A stretch of 49,581 nucleotides of DNA. Source: Bifidobacterium imperatoris (GTDB lineage Bacteria > Actinomycetota > Actinomycetes > Actinomycetales > Bifidobacteriaceae). Under the pieces are notes generated by a model, which did no database searches, was not told the DNA's origin, and saw nothing but the letters and a program-made list of their open reading frames with translations. The DNA is taken from NCBI RefSeq assembly GCF_002860405.1, contig NZ_NMWV01000018.1, positions 1-49,581 of the forward strand. Reading direction: 5' to 3'. The position numbers and the translations under genes were made by a program. Shown one piece after another: positions 9,320-19,259 of the stretch. Position 1 is the first letter of the stretch, and each line of letters begins with the position of its first letter.

Positions 9320-10463
9320 TGGAACCCATCTCTTCAGGCAGCAACACGGCTGTCCGAGACATCCGCTTTGAACTGCTGCGCATCATCGCCATGTTCCTTA
9401 TAGTCGGATGTCATTTTGTTGCCCACATTGACTGGAATCTGGAGAACTCGGGGGTGTCAAACAGTCGGTCGCATACTCGATAGACCAGTATGGAGGGCAA
9501 TTAGGTGTTTGCATCTTCTTTATTCTCTCGGGTTATTTCCTTATCAATAAGCCATTTCGTATTCAACGTGTAGTTCGTACTATATTGCAGACCTTCATCT
9601 ATGCCATTCTGTTATTTGTCGTATCGCTTGTGCTGTCCAGATTAGGCGTAATAGCAATGCCCATGTCTCTCATCAGAGAGGCGTACCTTTCCTTGCTGCC
9701 GACCTTCAACGGCACATATTGGTTCATTACGGCTTATGTAGCTCTAGTGTTATTGTCGCCTGTTATCAATGCTGCTTTCCACAATGCGTCGCGGAAGACT
9801 CTCGCATTCGCTCTAGCCCTGTCACCCGTGTTAAGCATTATGGCGACCGTCGCTTTGGGACCAGTGCTATGGACGAATCTGACATACGCGATAACCGCAT
9901 ATTTATACGGGGCGTATATCAGAACCTACGGGAAGGACATGCATATAGCAAAGAGATTGAGCCCACTTGCCGTTGCCGCACTGATTCTCTCTTCATTCGT
10001 CATCGTATCGGCTTTTTATTATGTGTTGGATGACCTGTCGGCCGTCCCAAAATTTATCCACAGCAGCCACCACGTTACCGGGACGCTTCCAATATTGCCG
10101 ATATTATCCGTTTCCGCCATTTTTCTGATTATCCACAATGACAATCCCTCGCGCCATGCGACGAAATCGCCTTCAAGAATCCGGAATGTGGTGTACCATG
10201 CAGCTAAATATGTGTTCGGCGTATATCTGATTCATGAAAATCCATGTATCAAGAATGCCTTTTGGGATGCTATTTCACGATTGCTGCCCCCTGCCCCTGA
10301 ATTAGGAATTGCAGTGGTTCTTTTTGGTGTCGTCAGTGTGCTGATGATTTATTTGTCCTTATTGCTTGCGGCGTTCATCATTGATTCCGCAATAGTGCGT
10401 CCTATCGAGAAACCGTTAATGAAAGCGAAACTGCTATCTACGATATGTCAGAAATCTAACTAA
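9320..10463 (+). pseudogene. Membrane acyltransferase (acyltransferase-3 family), frameshifted
   Basis: Integral-membrane acyltransferase of the type that O-acetylates EPS sugars, interrupted by a frameshift. The N-terminal part reads RFELLRIIAMFLIVGCHF, the family's first membrane helix, and reaches a TAG at 9481. A second frame is open from 9432 and continues with GVCIFFILSGYF, YWFITAYVALVLLSPVIN and seven or more further hydrophobic segments to 10463. Restoring one base at the G run 9450-9454 (GGGGG to GGGGGG) joins the frames as NSGGVKQS. I could not fix the exact start codon or frame of the first ~14 codons; ATG near 9320 is the likely start. It may be inactive, phase-variable, or a sequencing error. 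Confidence 0.75.
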
Positions 10464-10484
10464 TCTAAATGATTATTTAGAGGC

Positions 10485-10610
10485 GTGAGCATTAGGCGTT
10501 ATTCTGAATCGGCGCTGGATAATTGCGGGACGACACCGGTGTGCGTGGTACTGGGCGTCACTAGTGCCGTCTTGTTGTTCGTGGTAGCTGCCTGCTGGGC
10601 GCACTACTGA
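10485..10610 (+). CDS. Possible 41-residue membrane peptide or gene remnant
   Basis: GTG start at 10485 preceded by AGAGGC, encoding 41 residues with one strongly hydrophobic segment (VVLGVTSAVLLFVVAACW) near the C-terminus and a polar N-terminus. The hydrophobic segment looks like a genuine transmembrane helix, but the frame is short and stands in a region with decayed appearance. It could be a real small membrane protein, or the surviving N-terminus of a lost envelope gene. No family recognised. Confidence 0.25.
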   Translation: MSIRRYSESALDNCGTTPVCVVLGVTSAVLLFVVAACWAHY

Positions 10611-10884
10611 TGTGGTATCGGTTGCGGAGCGCTGACGGGTTGGGATACAGATGATTCAGCTATTATCGGACTCGCGGTAGCCTCAGACGGCAATGTTGTG
10701 GTGGCGCGCGATTCATGAGCAGTCGGCGAGCCTGTCGATGTGTTTGTCGACGAATGCCGCGGAAACCGCGATAGAGCACAAGTGGATTAGGTAACGTGCC
10801 CAGCAGGTTATTCACTTAGCTCTTCAAATTGAATATCCGGTTTACTGTCGAATCACTTTAGCTAAATTCTTGACGTGATTTTGA

Positions 10885-11952
<1,068 letters not shown>

Positions 11953-11967
11953 GCCAGATATGAAAAC

Positions 11968-11990
11968 GGCCGCACCTCGAAGGTGCGGCC
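11968..11990. terminator. Perfect 10-bp hairpin between rmlB and the Abi gene
   Basis: GGCCGCACCT (11968-11977) and AGGTGCGGCC (11981-11990) pair perfectly around a CGA loop. No T run follows on the + strand, while AAAA precedes the stem, so it would work best as a terminator on the minus strand. On + transcripts it may attenuate or protect the rmlB message. Confidence 0.5.
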
Positions 11991-12015
11991 CCTAAAGCAT
12001 TTACAAGGATAGCAC

Positions 12016-12894
12016 ATGGATACGTACGCGCAAGTGGACGACGGTATCATGGCCAGTCGTTTTCTGGCCGATGCGCGTTTCCAAGTGTATCTGGATTACG
12101 GCAAAGAGCATGCGGGCTTTGGGCTGAGTTCTTCTGAATCGGTTGAATTGGCGGTACGGCTCTACCGGTGGAACGTGGATGCCTCGTCTCTGGTGATCAG
12201 CTATATCTCGTTTATTGAGGTGTTCGTAAGGAACGCGATTGATCGCCAGTTGCGTGATTGGATCGCTCGACAGCGTATTACGAATTTGTCGGACTGGCTC
12301 GAGGCGGGGGAGCACGATCCCATCGGTCGGATACGGGATCTCATCAATAGTCCAGAGAAGGATTATCTTACCGAAGTGAGGAACACTGCCTTACGAAAGC
12401 AGAAGCAGTGGCGTCGCGACCAGCATCATCCTCGGCATGGGGGCGGAATAACCCGTGATGATGTTTTCTCCCAGTTGACATTCGGCACATGGGATGGAAT
12501 GCTGTCCCGCGCGTCTCGGGATGGGGAATTGGCTCGTGTGCTGATGGGGGCATTCCCTAATATCGAGGCGGCTTGGGCCGCGGAGACTCGACGCATGCCG
12601 AATGTCATGCTTCCCGGGAATGACAATGATTCACGCGAGGACCGGTTGCGCAAGGAGCTCATCGACCGTCTTAAATCGATTCGAACTGTAAGGAACCGAA
12701 TCGGCCATGATGAGAATCTGCTTCGTGTAGAGTTTGCGAAACTTCGGTATGACATGTTCTTCGTACTGAATGCACTTGGCCGGGAATGCCCCAACTGGGC
12801 TTTCCCAGACAGATGTGAACCATTGAAGACTCTATCACCGGCCCTTTGCATCACGGAATGGGTTGCCCAACATCACAAGAAGGAGCAGGAATAA
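12016..12894 (+). CDS. Abi-family (AbiD/F-like, HEPN) protein embedded in rml operon
   Basis: 292-residue protein resembling the Abi_2 family of abortive-infection phage defence proteins. The N-terminal half contains LYRWNVDASSLVISYISFIE followed by VFVRNAIDRQL, the middle has FSQLTFGTWDGML, and the C-terminal part has IRTVRNRIGHDENLL. R226-x4-H231 in that last segment matches the R-x4-6-H active site of HEPN ribonucleases. AAGGA precedes the ATG. It lies 63 bases after rmlB and only 3 bases before rmlCD, so it is co-oriented and probably co-transcribed with sugar-nucleotide genes, to which it has no enzymatic relation. Its codon use is less biased than that of rmlB and rmlCD, suggesting insertion. 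RNase activity and defence role are inferred from family. Confidence 0.8.
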   Translation: MDTYAQVDDGIMASRFLADARFQVYLDYGKEHAGFGLSSSESVELAVRLYRWNVDASSLVISYISFIEVFVRNAIDRQLRDWIARQRITNLSDWLEAGEHDPIGRIRDLINSPEKDYLTEVRNTALRKQKQWRRDQHHPRHGGGITRDDVFSQLTFGTWDGMLSRASRDGELARVLMGAFPNIEAAWAAETRRMPNVMLPGNDNDSREDRLRKELIDRLKSIRTVRNRIGHDENLLRVEFAKLRYDMFFVLNALGRECPNWAFPDRCEPLKTLSPALCITEWVAQHHKKEQE

Positions 12895-12897
12895 GTT

Positions 12898-14352
12898 ATG
12901 TCGTTTGAGTTTGAGAAGGATTTGAAGGTCACGGAGACGAATATTCCGGGTTTGCTGGTGTTTGATTTGCCGGTGCATGGTGATAATCGTGGCTGGTTCA
13001 AGGAGAACTGGCAGCGTGCGAAGATGCTGAAGTTGGGTTTGCCTGATTTCGGCCCGGTGCAGAACAACATCAGCTTCAACGCGACGAAGGGTGTGACGCG
13101 TGGTATTCATGCGGAGCCTTGGGACAAGTACATTTCGATTGCGGCTGGTGAGATTTTCGGCGCATGGGTTGATCTGCGTCCGGGCGAGAGCTTTGGTCAG
13201 GTGTTTACGACGCGTTTGGATCCGTCGAAGGCGATTTATGTGCCGCGTGGCGTGGGCAACAGCTTCCAGGCGTTGGCTGATGGCACCGTGTACACGTACT
13301 TGGTGAACGCGCATTGGAGCCTGGAGCAGAAGAGGACGTACACGTTCGTGAACCTTGCGGACCCTGAGCTGGCTATCGAGTGGCCGATCCCGTTGGAGGA
13401 GTCCGAGCGTTCCGAGGCTGATCTCAAGCATCCGATGCTCAAGGATGCGAAGCCCATGAGCCCGAAGCGCACGTTGGTGACGGGTTGCAACGGCCAGCTG
13501 GGTCATGCGATCCGCCAGTATGCGGAAGCCCATCACTTGGAGGGGTTCGAGTATACGGATATCGACGAGTTCGATTTCTCCGACCCGAACGCATACGACA
13601 AGTATGACTGGAGCCTGTACGGGACGATCATCAACGCGGGCGCCTACACGGCGGTGGACAAGGCCGAAACCCGTGAGGGTCGTCCGGTTGCGTGGAAGGC
13701 GAACGCCGAGGGCCCGGCCCTGCTGGCCCGTGTGGCGAGGGAGCATCACATCACGCTCGTGCACGTCAGCTCGGACTACGTGTTCGACGGGACCGCCGAG
13801 GAGCATACGGAATCAGAGGCGTTCGCCCCGTTGGGCGTGTACGGCCAGACGAAGGCCGCCGGTGACATCGCCGTGGCGAACGCTCCCGAGCACTACATTC
13901 TCCGCTCCAGTTGGGTGATTGGCGAGGGTCATAACTTCGTGAAGACCATGATGATGCTCTCCAACCGCGTGGCCGACGAGAACGACGGCCTGGATCAGGT
14001 GACGGTGGTGGATGACCAGTACGGCCGCCTCACGTTCACCAAGGACATGGCCGAAGCCATCTTCCACCTCTTGGACAGCCACGCCCCGTACGGCACCTAC
14101 AACCTCACCGGTTCAGGCACGGTGAAGAGCTGGGCGGATATCGCGGCTGAGGTGTTCGACCTGACCAACGGCAACGGCGACAAGGTCAAGCCGATCAGCA
14201 CCGACGAATACTTCAAGAACGCGAAGAACCCGGTGTCCCCGCGTCCGACCAACAGCGCCCTGGACCTCACCAAGATCGGCGAGGCCGGATACACGCCCGC
14301 CGACTGGGAGGACAGCCTCAAGGCATACGTCACCAAAGAACTCAACAAGTAA
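12898..14352 (+). CDS. rmlCD: Fused dTDP-4-dehydrorhamnose 3,5-epimerase / reductase
   Basis: 484-residue bifunctional enzyme catalysing the last two steps to dTDP-L-rhamnose. Residues ~1-185 are the RmlC cupin: GVTRGIHAEPWDKYI holds the catalytic His, and IYVPRGVGNSFQAL and YTYLVNAHWS follow. After a short linker, RmlD begins at about residue 196 with the NADPH motif RTLVTGCNGQLGHAI, then DEFDFSD, AYTAVDKAE, SSDYVFDGT and the catalytic YGQTKAAGD. The fusion is normal for bifidobacteria and some other actinobacteria, whereas enterobacteria have two proteins. It starts 3 bases after the Abi gene and is followed 18 bases later by rmlA. Confidence 0.95.
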   Translation: MSFEFEKDLKVTETNIPGLLVFDLPVHGDNRGWFKENWQRAKMLKLGLPDFGPVQNNISFNATKGVTRGIHAEPWDKYISIAAGEIFGAWVDLRPGESFGQVFTTRLDPSKAIYVPRGVGNSFQALADGTVYTYLVNAHWSLEQKRTYTFVNLADPELAIEWPIPLEESERSEADLKHPMLKDAKPMSPKRTLVTGCNGQLGHAIRQYAEAHHLEGFEYTDIDEFDFSDPNAYDKYDWSLYGTIINAGAYTAVDKAETREGRPVAWKANAEGPALLARVAREHHITLVHVSSDYVFDGTAEEHTESEAFAPLGVYGQTKAAGDIAVANAPEHYILRSSWVIGEGHNFVKTMMMLSNRVADENDGLDQVTVVDDQYGRLTFTKDMAEAIFHLLDSHAPYGTYNLTGSGTVKSWADIAAEVFDLTNGNGDKVKPISTDEYFKNAKNPVSPRPTNSALDLTKIGEAGYTPADWEDSLKAYVTKELNK

Positions 14353-14370
14353 TAAGTAAGGAATAGCCAT

Positions 14371-15279
14371 ATGAAAGGTATTATTCTGGCAGGCGGTTCC
14401 GGCACTCGACTGTATCCGCTCACAACGGTGACGTCGAAGCAGTTGTTGCCGGTGTATGACAAGCCGATGATTTATTATCCGCTGAGCGTGCTCATGCTTG
14501 CGGGTATTCGTGACATCCTGATTATTTCCACGCCGAAGGATTTGCCGAACTTCGAGAGACTTCTTGGCGACGGCTCCCACTATGGCGTGAACTTTAGTTA
14601 TAAGGTGCAGCCCAGCCCGGACGGCCTGGCCCAAGCGTTCCTACTTGGCGAGGAGTTCATCGACGGTGAGCCCTGCGCCCTCGTGCTCGGCGACAACATC
14701 TTCTACGGCAACGGCTTGGGAACAACCTTGCGCAAGGCAGTTGCCAAAGCGGAGAACGGCGAAGGTGCTTCCGTGTTCGGCTATTACGTTGACGATCCGG
14801 AACGCTACGGCGTGGTCGAATTCGATGAGCATAAGAAGGCTGTGTCCATCGAAGAAAAGCCGGCCCAGCCCAAGTCTCATTACGCAGTGACCGGTTTGTA
14901 CTTCTACGATGAGCGTGTCACCGAGTTCGCCAAGCAGGTCAAGCCATCCGCCCGCGGCGAGCTGGAGATCACCGACCTCAACAAGATGTACCTTGACGAC
15001 GGTTCTCTGAACGTCCGCACGCTTGGCCGCGGTTACGCATGGCTGGACACTGGCACAATGGACTCCCTCTACGAGGCCGGAGAGTTCGTGCGCACCGTGC
15101 AGCGTGCGCAGGGCCTGCCGATTGCCATTGTGGAGGAAATCGCTTACGAGAACGGTTGGATCAGCAAGGACGAGCTCCTCGAATCCGCCCAGCGCTACGG
15201 TAAGAGCCCCTACGGCCAGCACCTCAAAGAGGTCGCTGAAGGCAAAGTCATGCTTATTCCTAATGATTACCTTGATTGA
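14371..15279 (+). CDS. rmlA: Glucose-1-phosphate thymidylyltransferase
   Basis: 302-residue nucleotidyltransferase making dTDP-glucose from dTTP and glucose-1-phosphate, the committed step of rhamnose-donor synthesis. The N-terminal [11 protein letters not shown] motif binds the nucleotide, [18 protein letters not shown] binds sugar and base, and [11 protein letters not shown] carries the metal-binding Asp. [11 protein letters not shown] and [10 protein letters not shown] complete the family pattern, with [14 protein letters not shown] near the C-terminus. Length matches short-type RmlA. GTAAGGAATAGCC precedes the ATG. It is the last gene of the rml group and is closed by a strong terminator. 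Confidence 0.96.
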   Translation: MKGIILAGGSGTRLYPLTTVTSKQLLPVYDKPMIYYPLSVLMLAGIRDILIISTPKDLPNFERLLGDGSHYGVNFSYKVQPSPDGLAQAFLLGEEFIDGEPCALVLGDNIFYGNGLGTTLRKAVAKAENGEGASVFGYYVDDPERYGVVEFDEHKKAVSIEEKPAQPKSHYAVTGLYFYDERVTEFAKQVKPSARGELEITDLNKMYLDDGSLNVRTLGRGYAWLDTGTMDSLYEAGEFVRTVQRAQGLPIAIVEEIAYENGWISKDELLESAQRYGKSPYGQHLKEVAEGKVMLIPNDYLD

Positions 15280-15309
15280 TGCGATGAGGTAACGGCAAAG
15301 GAATATCAG

Positions 15310-15350
15310 ACGCTTGGATGATTCATCAGAAATCATCCAAGCGTTTTTTA
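15310..15350 (+). terminator. Rho-independent terminator after rmlA
   Basis: CGCTTGGATGATT (15311-15323) pairs with AATCATCCAAGCG (15331-15343), a 13-bp stem with a 7-base loop, followed by TTTTTT (15344-15349). A classic intrinsic terminator. The convergent gene's stop codon is at 15352, so the stem also lies just past its end. Confidence 0.9.
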
Positions 15351-15351
15351 A

Positions 15352-15783
15352 TCAGGCGGTCTTCTTGCGGCCGCGGCGCTTCATGGTGCCAGCGGTGGCG
15401 GCAGTGGAATCGAAGATAACGGTCTTGCTTTCCGGGTATGCAGCACCGTTTACAGAAGCGTACGACACCTCGCCTTCCGGAGCCTCAGGCAGAGTGAAGA
15501 ATGCCTTCACAGTTTCCACCAAAGTGGCTTCCTTCAAACTGACCGAAGCGGCCTTGCCATCAGCCTTGCTGAACTTCAAAGCATTATCAGCCTTAGCGGT
15601 AGCCGGAGTCACTGCAATCTGCTTGGTTTTCTCATTAACCAGCACCTTGACGTATGCAGGAGAGCCGAGCACCTCGGCAGTGGCCTTATTAAAACGAATA
15701 GCGGAATCGGTGACAGTCAACACAGTCTTGCCAACCGGCTTAACCAGCTGAACTTCTTCAAAACCCTGAAGCAAAGAAGCCAT
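15352..15783 (-). CDS. Conserved hypothetical protein with basic C-terminal tail
   Basis: 143-residue soluble protein of unknown function. It has no signal peptide or membrane segment. The sequence is Ala/Val/Thr/Lys-rich, probably mainly beta in the first 70 residues (VGKTVLTVTDSAIRFNKA, PAYVKVLVNEKTKQIAV), and ends in a strongly basic tail (TMKRRGRKKTA) that could contact nucleic acid or polyanions. A perfect AGGAGG lies 7 bases before the start, behind an AT-rich leader, and codon use is highly biased; both suggest strong expression. It sits alone between rmlA and a polymerase-like gene on the opposite strand from the rml genes. I cannot assign a function. Confidence 0.8.
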   Translation of the reverse strand: MASLLQGFEEVQLVKPVGKTVLTVTDSAIRFNKATAEVLGSPAYVKVLVNEKTKQIAVTPATAKADNALKFSKADGKAASVSLKEATLVETVKAFFTLPEAPEGEVSYASVNGAAYPESKTVIFDSTAATAGTMKRRGRKKTA

Positions 15784-15896
15784 GATTAATCCTCCTGAAT
15801 TTGCGTGAAGTTTTTTTAATTTATATCTCAGGAGTAATTGTAAGGGAATTGTTGGATATGTGATGTTTGATTCACTATTTTTTTGAAGACTACCCC

Positions 15897-17384
15897 TCAG
15901 TCAGCTTCGTTGACAAAGGAATTCAAAAAGCCGCGGGTTAATGCCCAGATAAATAGGGGGAGCGCAGCGAAAGCGTACCCCTCGAATTGAATGTATAAAT
16001 AAGCCAGCAATATGAGCCAGCAAATAGTCAGCTTGTTCCATGTATGGAATCGGCTGATGAATTTCAACGTAATAATAAGAAACGCAACAAACCCAATAAT
16101 GCCGAATTCAGTGATGAAATTCGTGTACGCGCACATGGTCCAGACAGTGTCTGGGGTAATGGAGGAATACCAGTTTGATGCACCGGTTGCGTCGGTATGC
16201 ATCATCTGCAACAGATGAGTTGCAAGCGTACTACCTTCATGAACGGCCGGCGAGATATTGCCTGCGCCATAGCCGGTCAATACAGTCCAGGGATGCTTGA
16301 TCAATCCGCATACAGGGCCCAAGGACTGCCAAATACGAGCGAAGAATGAGCCATCGCCTTCCACGCCGTTATGCAAAATCGAATCCAATCGTGAATTGAC
16401 CACAAAACTAATTGCTGCCAATAATCCAGATCCAATAAGCTGCATAATGCCATGTTTGCGTGATGCCTTACTATGCCAATGCGTTTCAATAGCAATAACA
16501 ATCACCAGCGCCACCAAAGAATCCAGCACAATACGAGTACCCGACCCCATAATCACGCTGCCCGCGGCAAACACCACAATAAGGTGCTTCAATCGTTGCG
16601 CAAAAATACGATCACGAATACGCATAAACCAGAATAGTGGCAGCAAAATACCGAAGAGGTGCATACCTATATAACTAGGTTCTGCAAAGAGAAATTGTGG
16701 GCGCCCGCCATTACCGCCCCAAGCCACGCCGCCGGTAATATACGAGCGATACATCAGGCACCCAAAGAACCCTTGCACACTGCCCAATTGCAGTCGAATC
16801 GCCAACCATTGCACCACACCTATTGCAAATGCAAACCAATAAGTAGCCAGCACAATGCGCACAGATTCCTGCCAGCTCAACCGCTTATGCACAAAAGCAA
16901 TATCCAGTGCGGCAAGCGTGGCCGGCACAGCAATCACACCGGTCAGCGACATAACAACCGCATTATTATGCAATCCAAAAACAACCCAGCCTGGCATAGA
17001 AAGCAAAACAAGCACTACCGGCAGCAGCATGAATGGCGCATAGCGATGCGCTGCCAAGCGAAGCAGACGAGGATTCGCCGCACAGTAGGCAACAAGCAGC
17101 CACGGGCTTATCGGAGTCCAGAACGGCTGGAAGAAACCAAGCACCGTGCCATCAATGGGCAAGGTCACCAATGCTAGGAAAAACAGGTAATCGGAGTAGT
17201 CTCGTGGAGTGAAGAATCGGGGGAGTTGCATCGGGGGAGTAAACGTTGCCATACCTCGCGAAATTGGTGCCGTATTATGCGTGGGCGAATTAGCAAACAT
17301 CGAGGAAGATGCAGCAGGTGCTGGTGACTGAACAGGTTGTTTGGCAGTGTTTACGCCGTTTTTAGGCATGCTTGAATCGTTCAC
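15897..17384 (-). CDS. O-antigen polymerase/ligase-like membrane protein
   Basis: 495-residue polytopic membrane protein. A ~65-residue Ser/Pro/Ala-rich cytoplasmic N-terminus is followed by about eleven hydrophobic segments. A large periplasm-type loop holds FLFAEPSYIGMHLFGILLP and the GSGTRIVLDSL region, both reminiscent of Wzy/O-antigen ligase proteins. GTG 17384 is the start, preceded by AAGGAGGGG. It is divergent from the Wzz-kinase gene, a typical arrangement in EPS loci. It could polymerise a second polysaccharide or attach the EPS to a carrier, because an EpsG-type polymerase is already encoded at 5816-6913. Exact activity unproven. Confidence 0.78.
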   Translation of the reverse strand: MNDSSMPKNGVNTAKQPVQSPAPAASSSMFANSPTHNTAPISRGMATFTPPMQLPRFFTPRDYSDYLFFLALVTLPIDGTVLGFFQPFWTPISPWLLVAYCAANPRLLRLAAHRYAPFMLLPVVLVLLSMPGWVVFGLHNNAVVMSLTGVIAVPATLAALDIAFVHKRLSWQESVRIVLATYWFAFAIGVVQWLAIRLQLGSVQGFFGCLMYRSYITGGVAWGGNGGRPQFLFAEPSYIGMHLFGILLPLFWFMRIRDRIFAQRLKHLIVVFAAGSVIMGSGTRIVLDSLVALVIVIAIETHWHSKASRKHGIMQLIGSGLLAAISFVVNSRLDSILHNGVEGDGSFFARIWQSLGPVCGLIKHPWTVLTGYGAGNISPAVHEGSTLATHLLQMMHTDATGASNWYSSITPDTVWTMCAYTNFITEFGIIGFVAFLIITLKFISRFHTWNKLTICWLILLAYLYIQFEGYAFAALPLFIWALTRGFLNSFVNEAD

Positions 17385-17567
17385 TTATTCCCCTCCTTGA
17401 TGTGCTCTTGCGTACTCTAGCAACACAATGTGCCGGCAATGTGCAAAAACCGTGGTGATATCGGCTGAGATGTGTCATAACCACGTTTTTCCTTAAAAGG
17501 GGGTACACGATGACTGCTAGGATTCATGGTGTTTGCAACCCATCAGGATGTGTAGAGGGAGAAGCGG

Positions 17568-19103
17568 TTGGTTTCCGCAGAGAATAACGAACAACAAAAT
17601 CAAAGCGTTGCGGACTCCGCCGCAGCGCAGGCCGAAAATGGCATCACCATCATGGATTTGCTGCGAATCATTCGCAAGCATGTTATTTCCGTTGCAGTAA
17701 CGTTCGTAGTGGTGTTCGCCGCAGTGTGCGCATACACGCTGCTCACTCCGCCGAAGTACACGGCCACCTCGCAGGTGTTTGCTACGTTCAGTGCGTCAGA
17801 CTCCACTAGTTCGCAGGGTAACTTCAACGACATCAACAACGCTGGCTCCTATATTTCGAACCAGATTAAGTCGTACCCGACTCTGGCCACTACCGAGTCC
17901 GTGCTGCAGCCGGTAATCGATCAGCTGGGATTGAACAGCACGGTCAGCCAGCTCGCGGGGCAACTCACCGTCACCAACCCCACCGATACCGCTTTCGTGA
18001 ACATTTCGGTGGAAGATACGAATCCTAAGGAAGCCGCGGACATTGCCAACGCGGTGGCCAAGTCCATGAAGACCGTGGTGGAGGATTCCCTGTACTCCTC
18101 CGGCAACAAGTCTCCGGTCACGCTTTCCGTGGTGCAGCAGGCTCAGGAGCCGTCTGGCCCGAGCAGCCCGAAGATCACGCTGAACATGGCCATCGGCATT
18201 GTGGGCGGTCTGATTCTCGGCATTATCGTGGCTCTGCTCAAGGACCTCTTCTCCACTCGTATTGAGGAAGCGTTCGAGCTGCAGGAATACATTGATGCCC
18301 CGATCATGGGCCGTATTCCTGAAGATGATCTGCTCAAGGGCGAGGTTCCGGTGATTATCGCCAAGCCGAGCAGCCCGATTGCTGAAGAGTATCGTCGTGT
18401 TCGCACCAACCTGTCCTTCACCGCTCCGGTTGAGGGCATGTCTTCTCGTCTGATTGTTATGTCTTCCACCGGCCCCTCCGAAGGCAAGACCACGAGTGCG
18501 GTGAACACCGCTGTGGCTCTGGCGGAAAACGGTGCCAAGGTGCTGCTCGTGGATGCCGATCTGCGCCACCCGTCCGTAGCCAATCGTCTGGGTCTTGAAG
18601 GCAACGCGGGTCTGACCCATGTGCTCTCCGGTCAGGCTTCCGTGAAGGATGTGGTTCAGCGCTACTGGAAGCCAAACCTGCATATTATGCCGGCAGGCCC
18701 GAAGCCGCCGAACGCTTCCGCCCTGCTGAACTCTCCGGTTATGAAGGAACTGCTCAAGCAGGCGCTTGCACAGTACGATTACGTGCTCGTGGACACCTCG
18801 CCGTTGGTGGTGGCCAACGATGCCTACGTGTTCGGTGCTATGGGCAATGGCATTGTGATTGTGTCTGGCCGTGACGTGACCGATAAGCGCGATCTGCGCG
18901 ATATTGCCGCTCAGTTGGATACGCTGAACATTTCGGTGAACGGTTTCATCTTCAACTATGCGAAGGATTCCAAGAAGGATTACTCGAGCAAGTACAACAA
19001 CTACTATTACTATGATGATGATTCCAACTCGGGCAACAAGAACAATAGGAATAAGAAGCGTCCGAAGCGCAGCGCACCTCGTCGTGCTGCTGTGAAGCGG
19101 TAG
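17568..19103 (+). CDS. Wzz chain-length regulator fused to BY-kinase (CpsC-CpsD type)
   Basis: 511-residue bacterial tyrosine kinase that sets EPS chain length. N-terminal Wzz part: membrane helix at ~38-59, outer domain, second helix at ~202-225 after SSPKITLNMA. C-terminal ATPase: Walker A GPSEGKTT (~302-309), Walker A' LLVDADLRHPS (~326-336) and Walker B YVLVDTSP (~404). A cluster of six Tyr in DYSSKYNNYYYYDDD (~471-484) is the autophosphorylation tail, followed by a very basic end. TTG 17568 is taken as start because AGAGGGAG lies 7-14 bases upstream and the sequence before it lacks a frame. The matching phosphatase gene is convergent at 19260-19799. Confidence 0.92.
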   Translation: MVSAENNEQQNQSVADSAAAQAENGITIMDLLRIIRKHVISVAVTFVVVFAAVCAYTLLTPPKYTATSQVFATFSASDSTSSQGNFNDINNAGSYISNQIKSYPTLATTESVLQPVIDQLGLNSTVSQLAGQLTVTNPTDTAFVNISVEDTNPKEAADIANAVAKSMKTVVEDSLYSSGNKSPVTLSVVQQAQEPSGPSSPKITLNMAIGIVGGLILGIIVALLKDLFSTRIEEAFELQEYIDAPIMGRIPEDDLLKGEVPVIIAKPSSPIAEEYRRVRTNLSFTAPVEGMSSRLIVMSSTGPSEGKTTSAVNTAVALAENGAKVLLVDADLRHPSVANRLGLEGNAGLTHVLSGQASVKDVVQRYWKPNLHIMPAGPKPPNASALLNSPVMKELLKQALAQYDYVLVDTSPLVVANDAYVFGAMGNGIVIVSGRDVTDKRDLRDIAAQLDTLNISVNGFIFNYAKDSKKDYSSKYNNYYYYDDDSNSGNKNNRNKKRPKRSAPRRAAVKR

Positions 19104-19121
19104 GTCTTCGCGCTAAATATC

Positions 19122-19201
19122 AAAAAGCGGCCGAAGGTCGCGGGAAATAAATGTATCGGCTTACGTCGATTCTGATTTCTCCGCGGCCTTCGGCCGCTTT
19201 T
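19122..19201. terminator. Bidirectional terminator between convergent kinase and phosphatase genes
   Basis: AAAAGCGGCCGAAGGTCGCGG (19122-19143 region) is complementary, with one G-T pair, to CCGCGGCCTTCGGCCGCTTTT (19181-19201). The ~20-bp stem spans a ~37-base loop, with T runs on both strands. It can end both the + kinase transcript and the - phosphatase transcript. Confidence 0.8.
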
Positions 19202-19259
19202 CTACTCCCTCAGTCGGTTTTGCTGACAAGGAGAGCCGACTGAGAGGAACAGCCAATGG

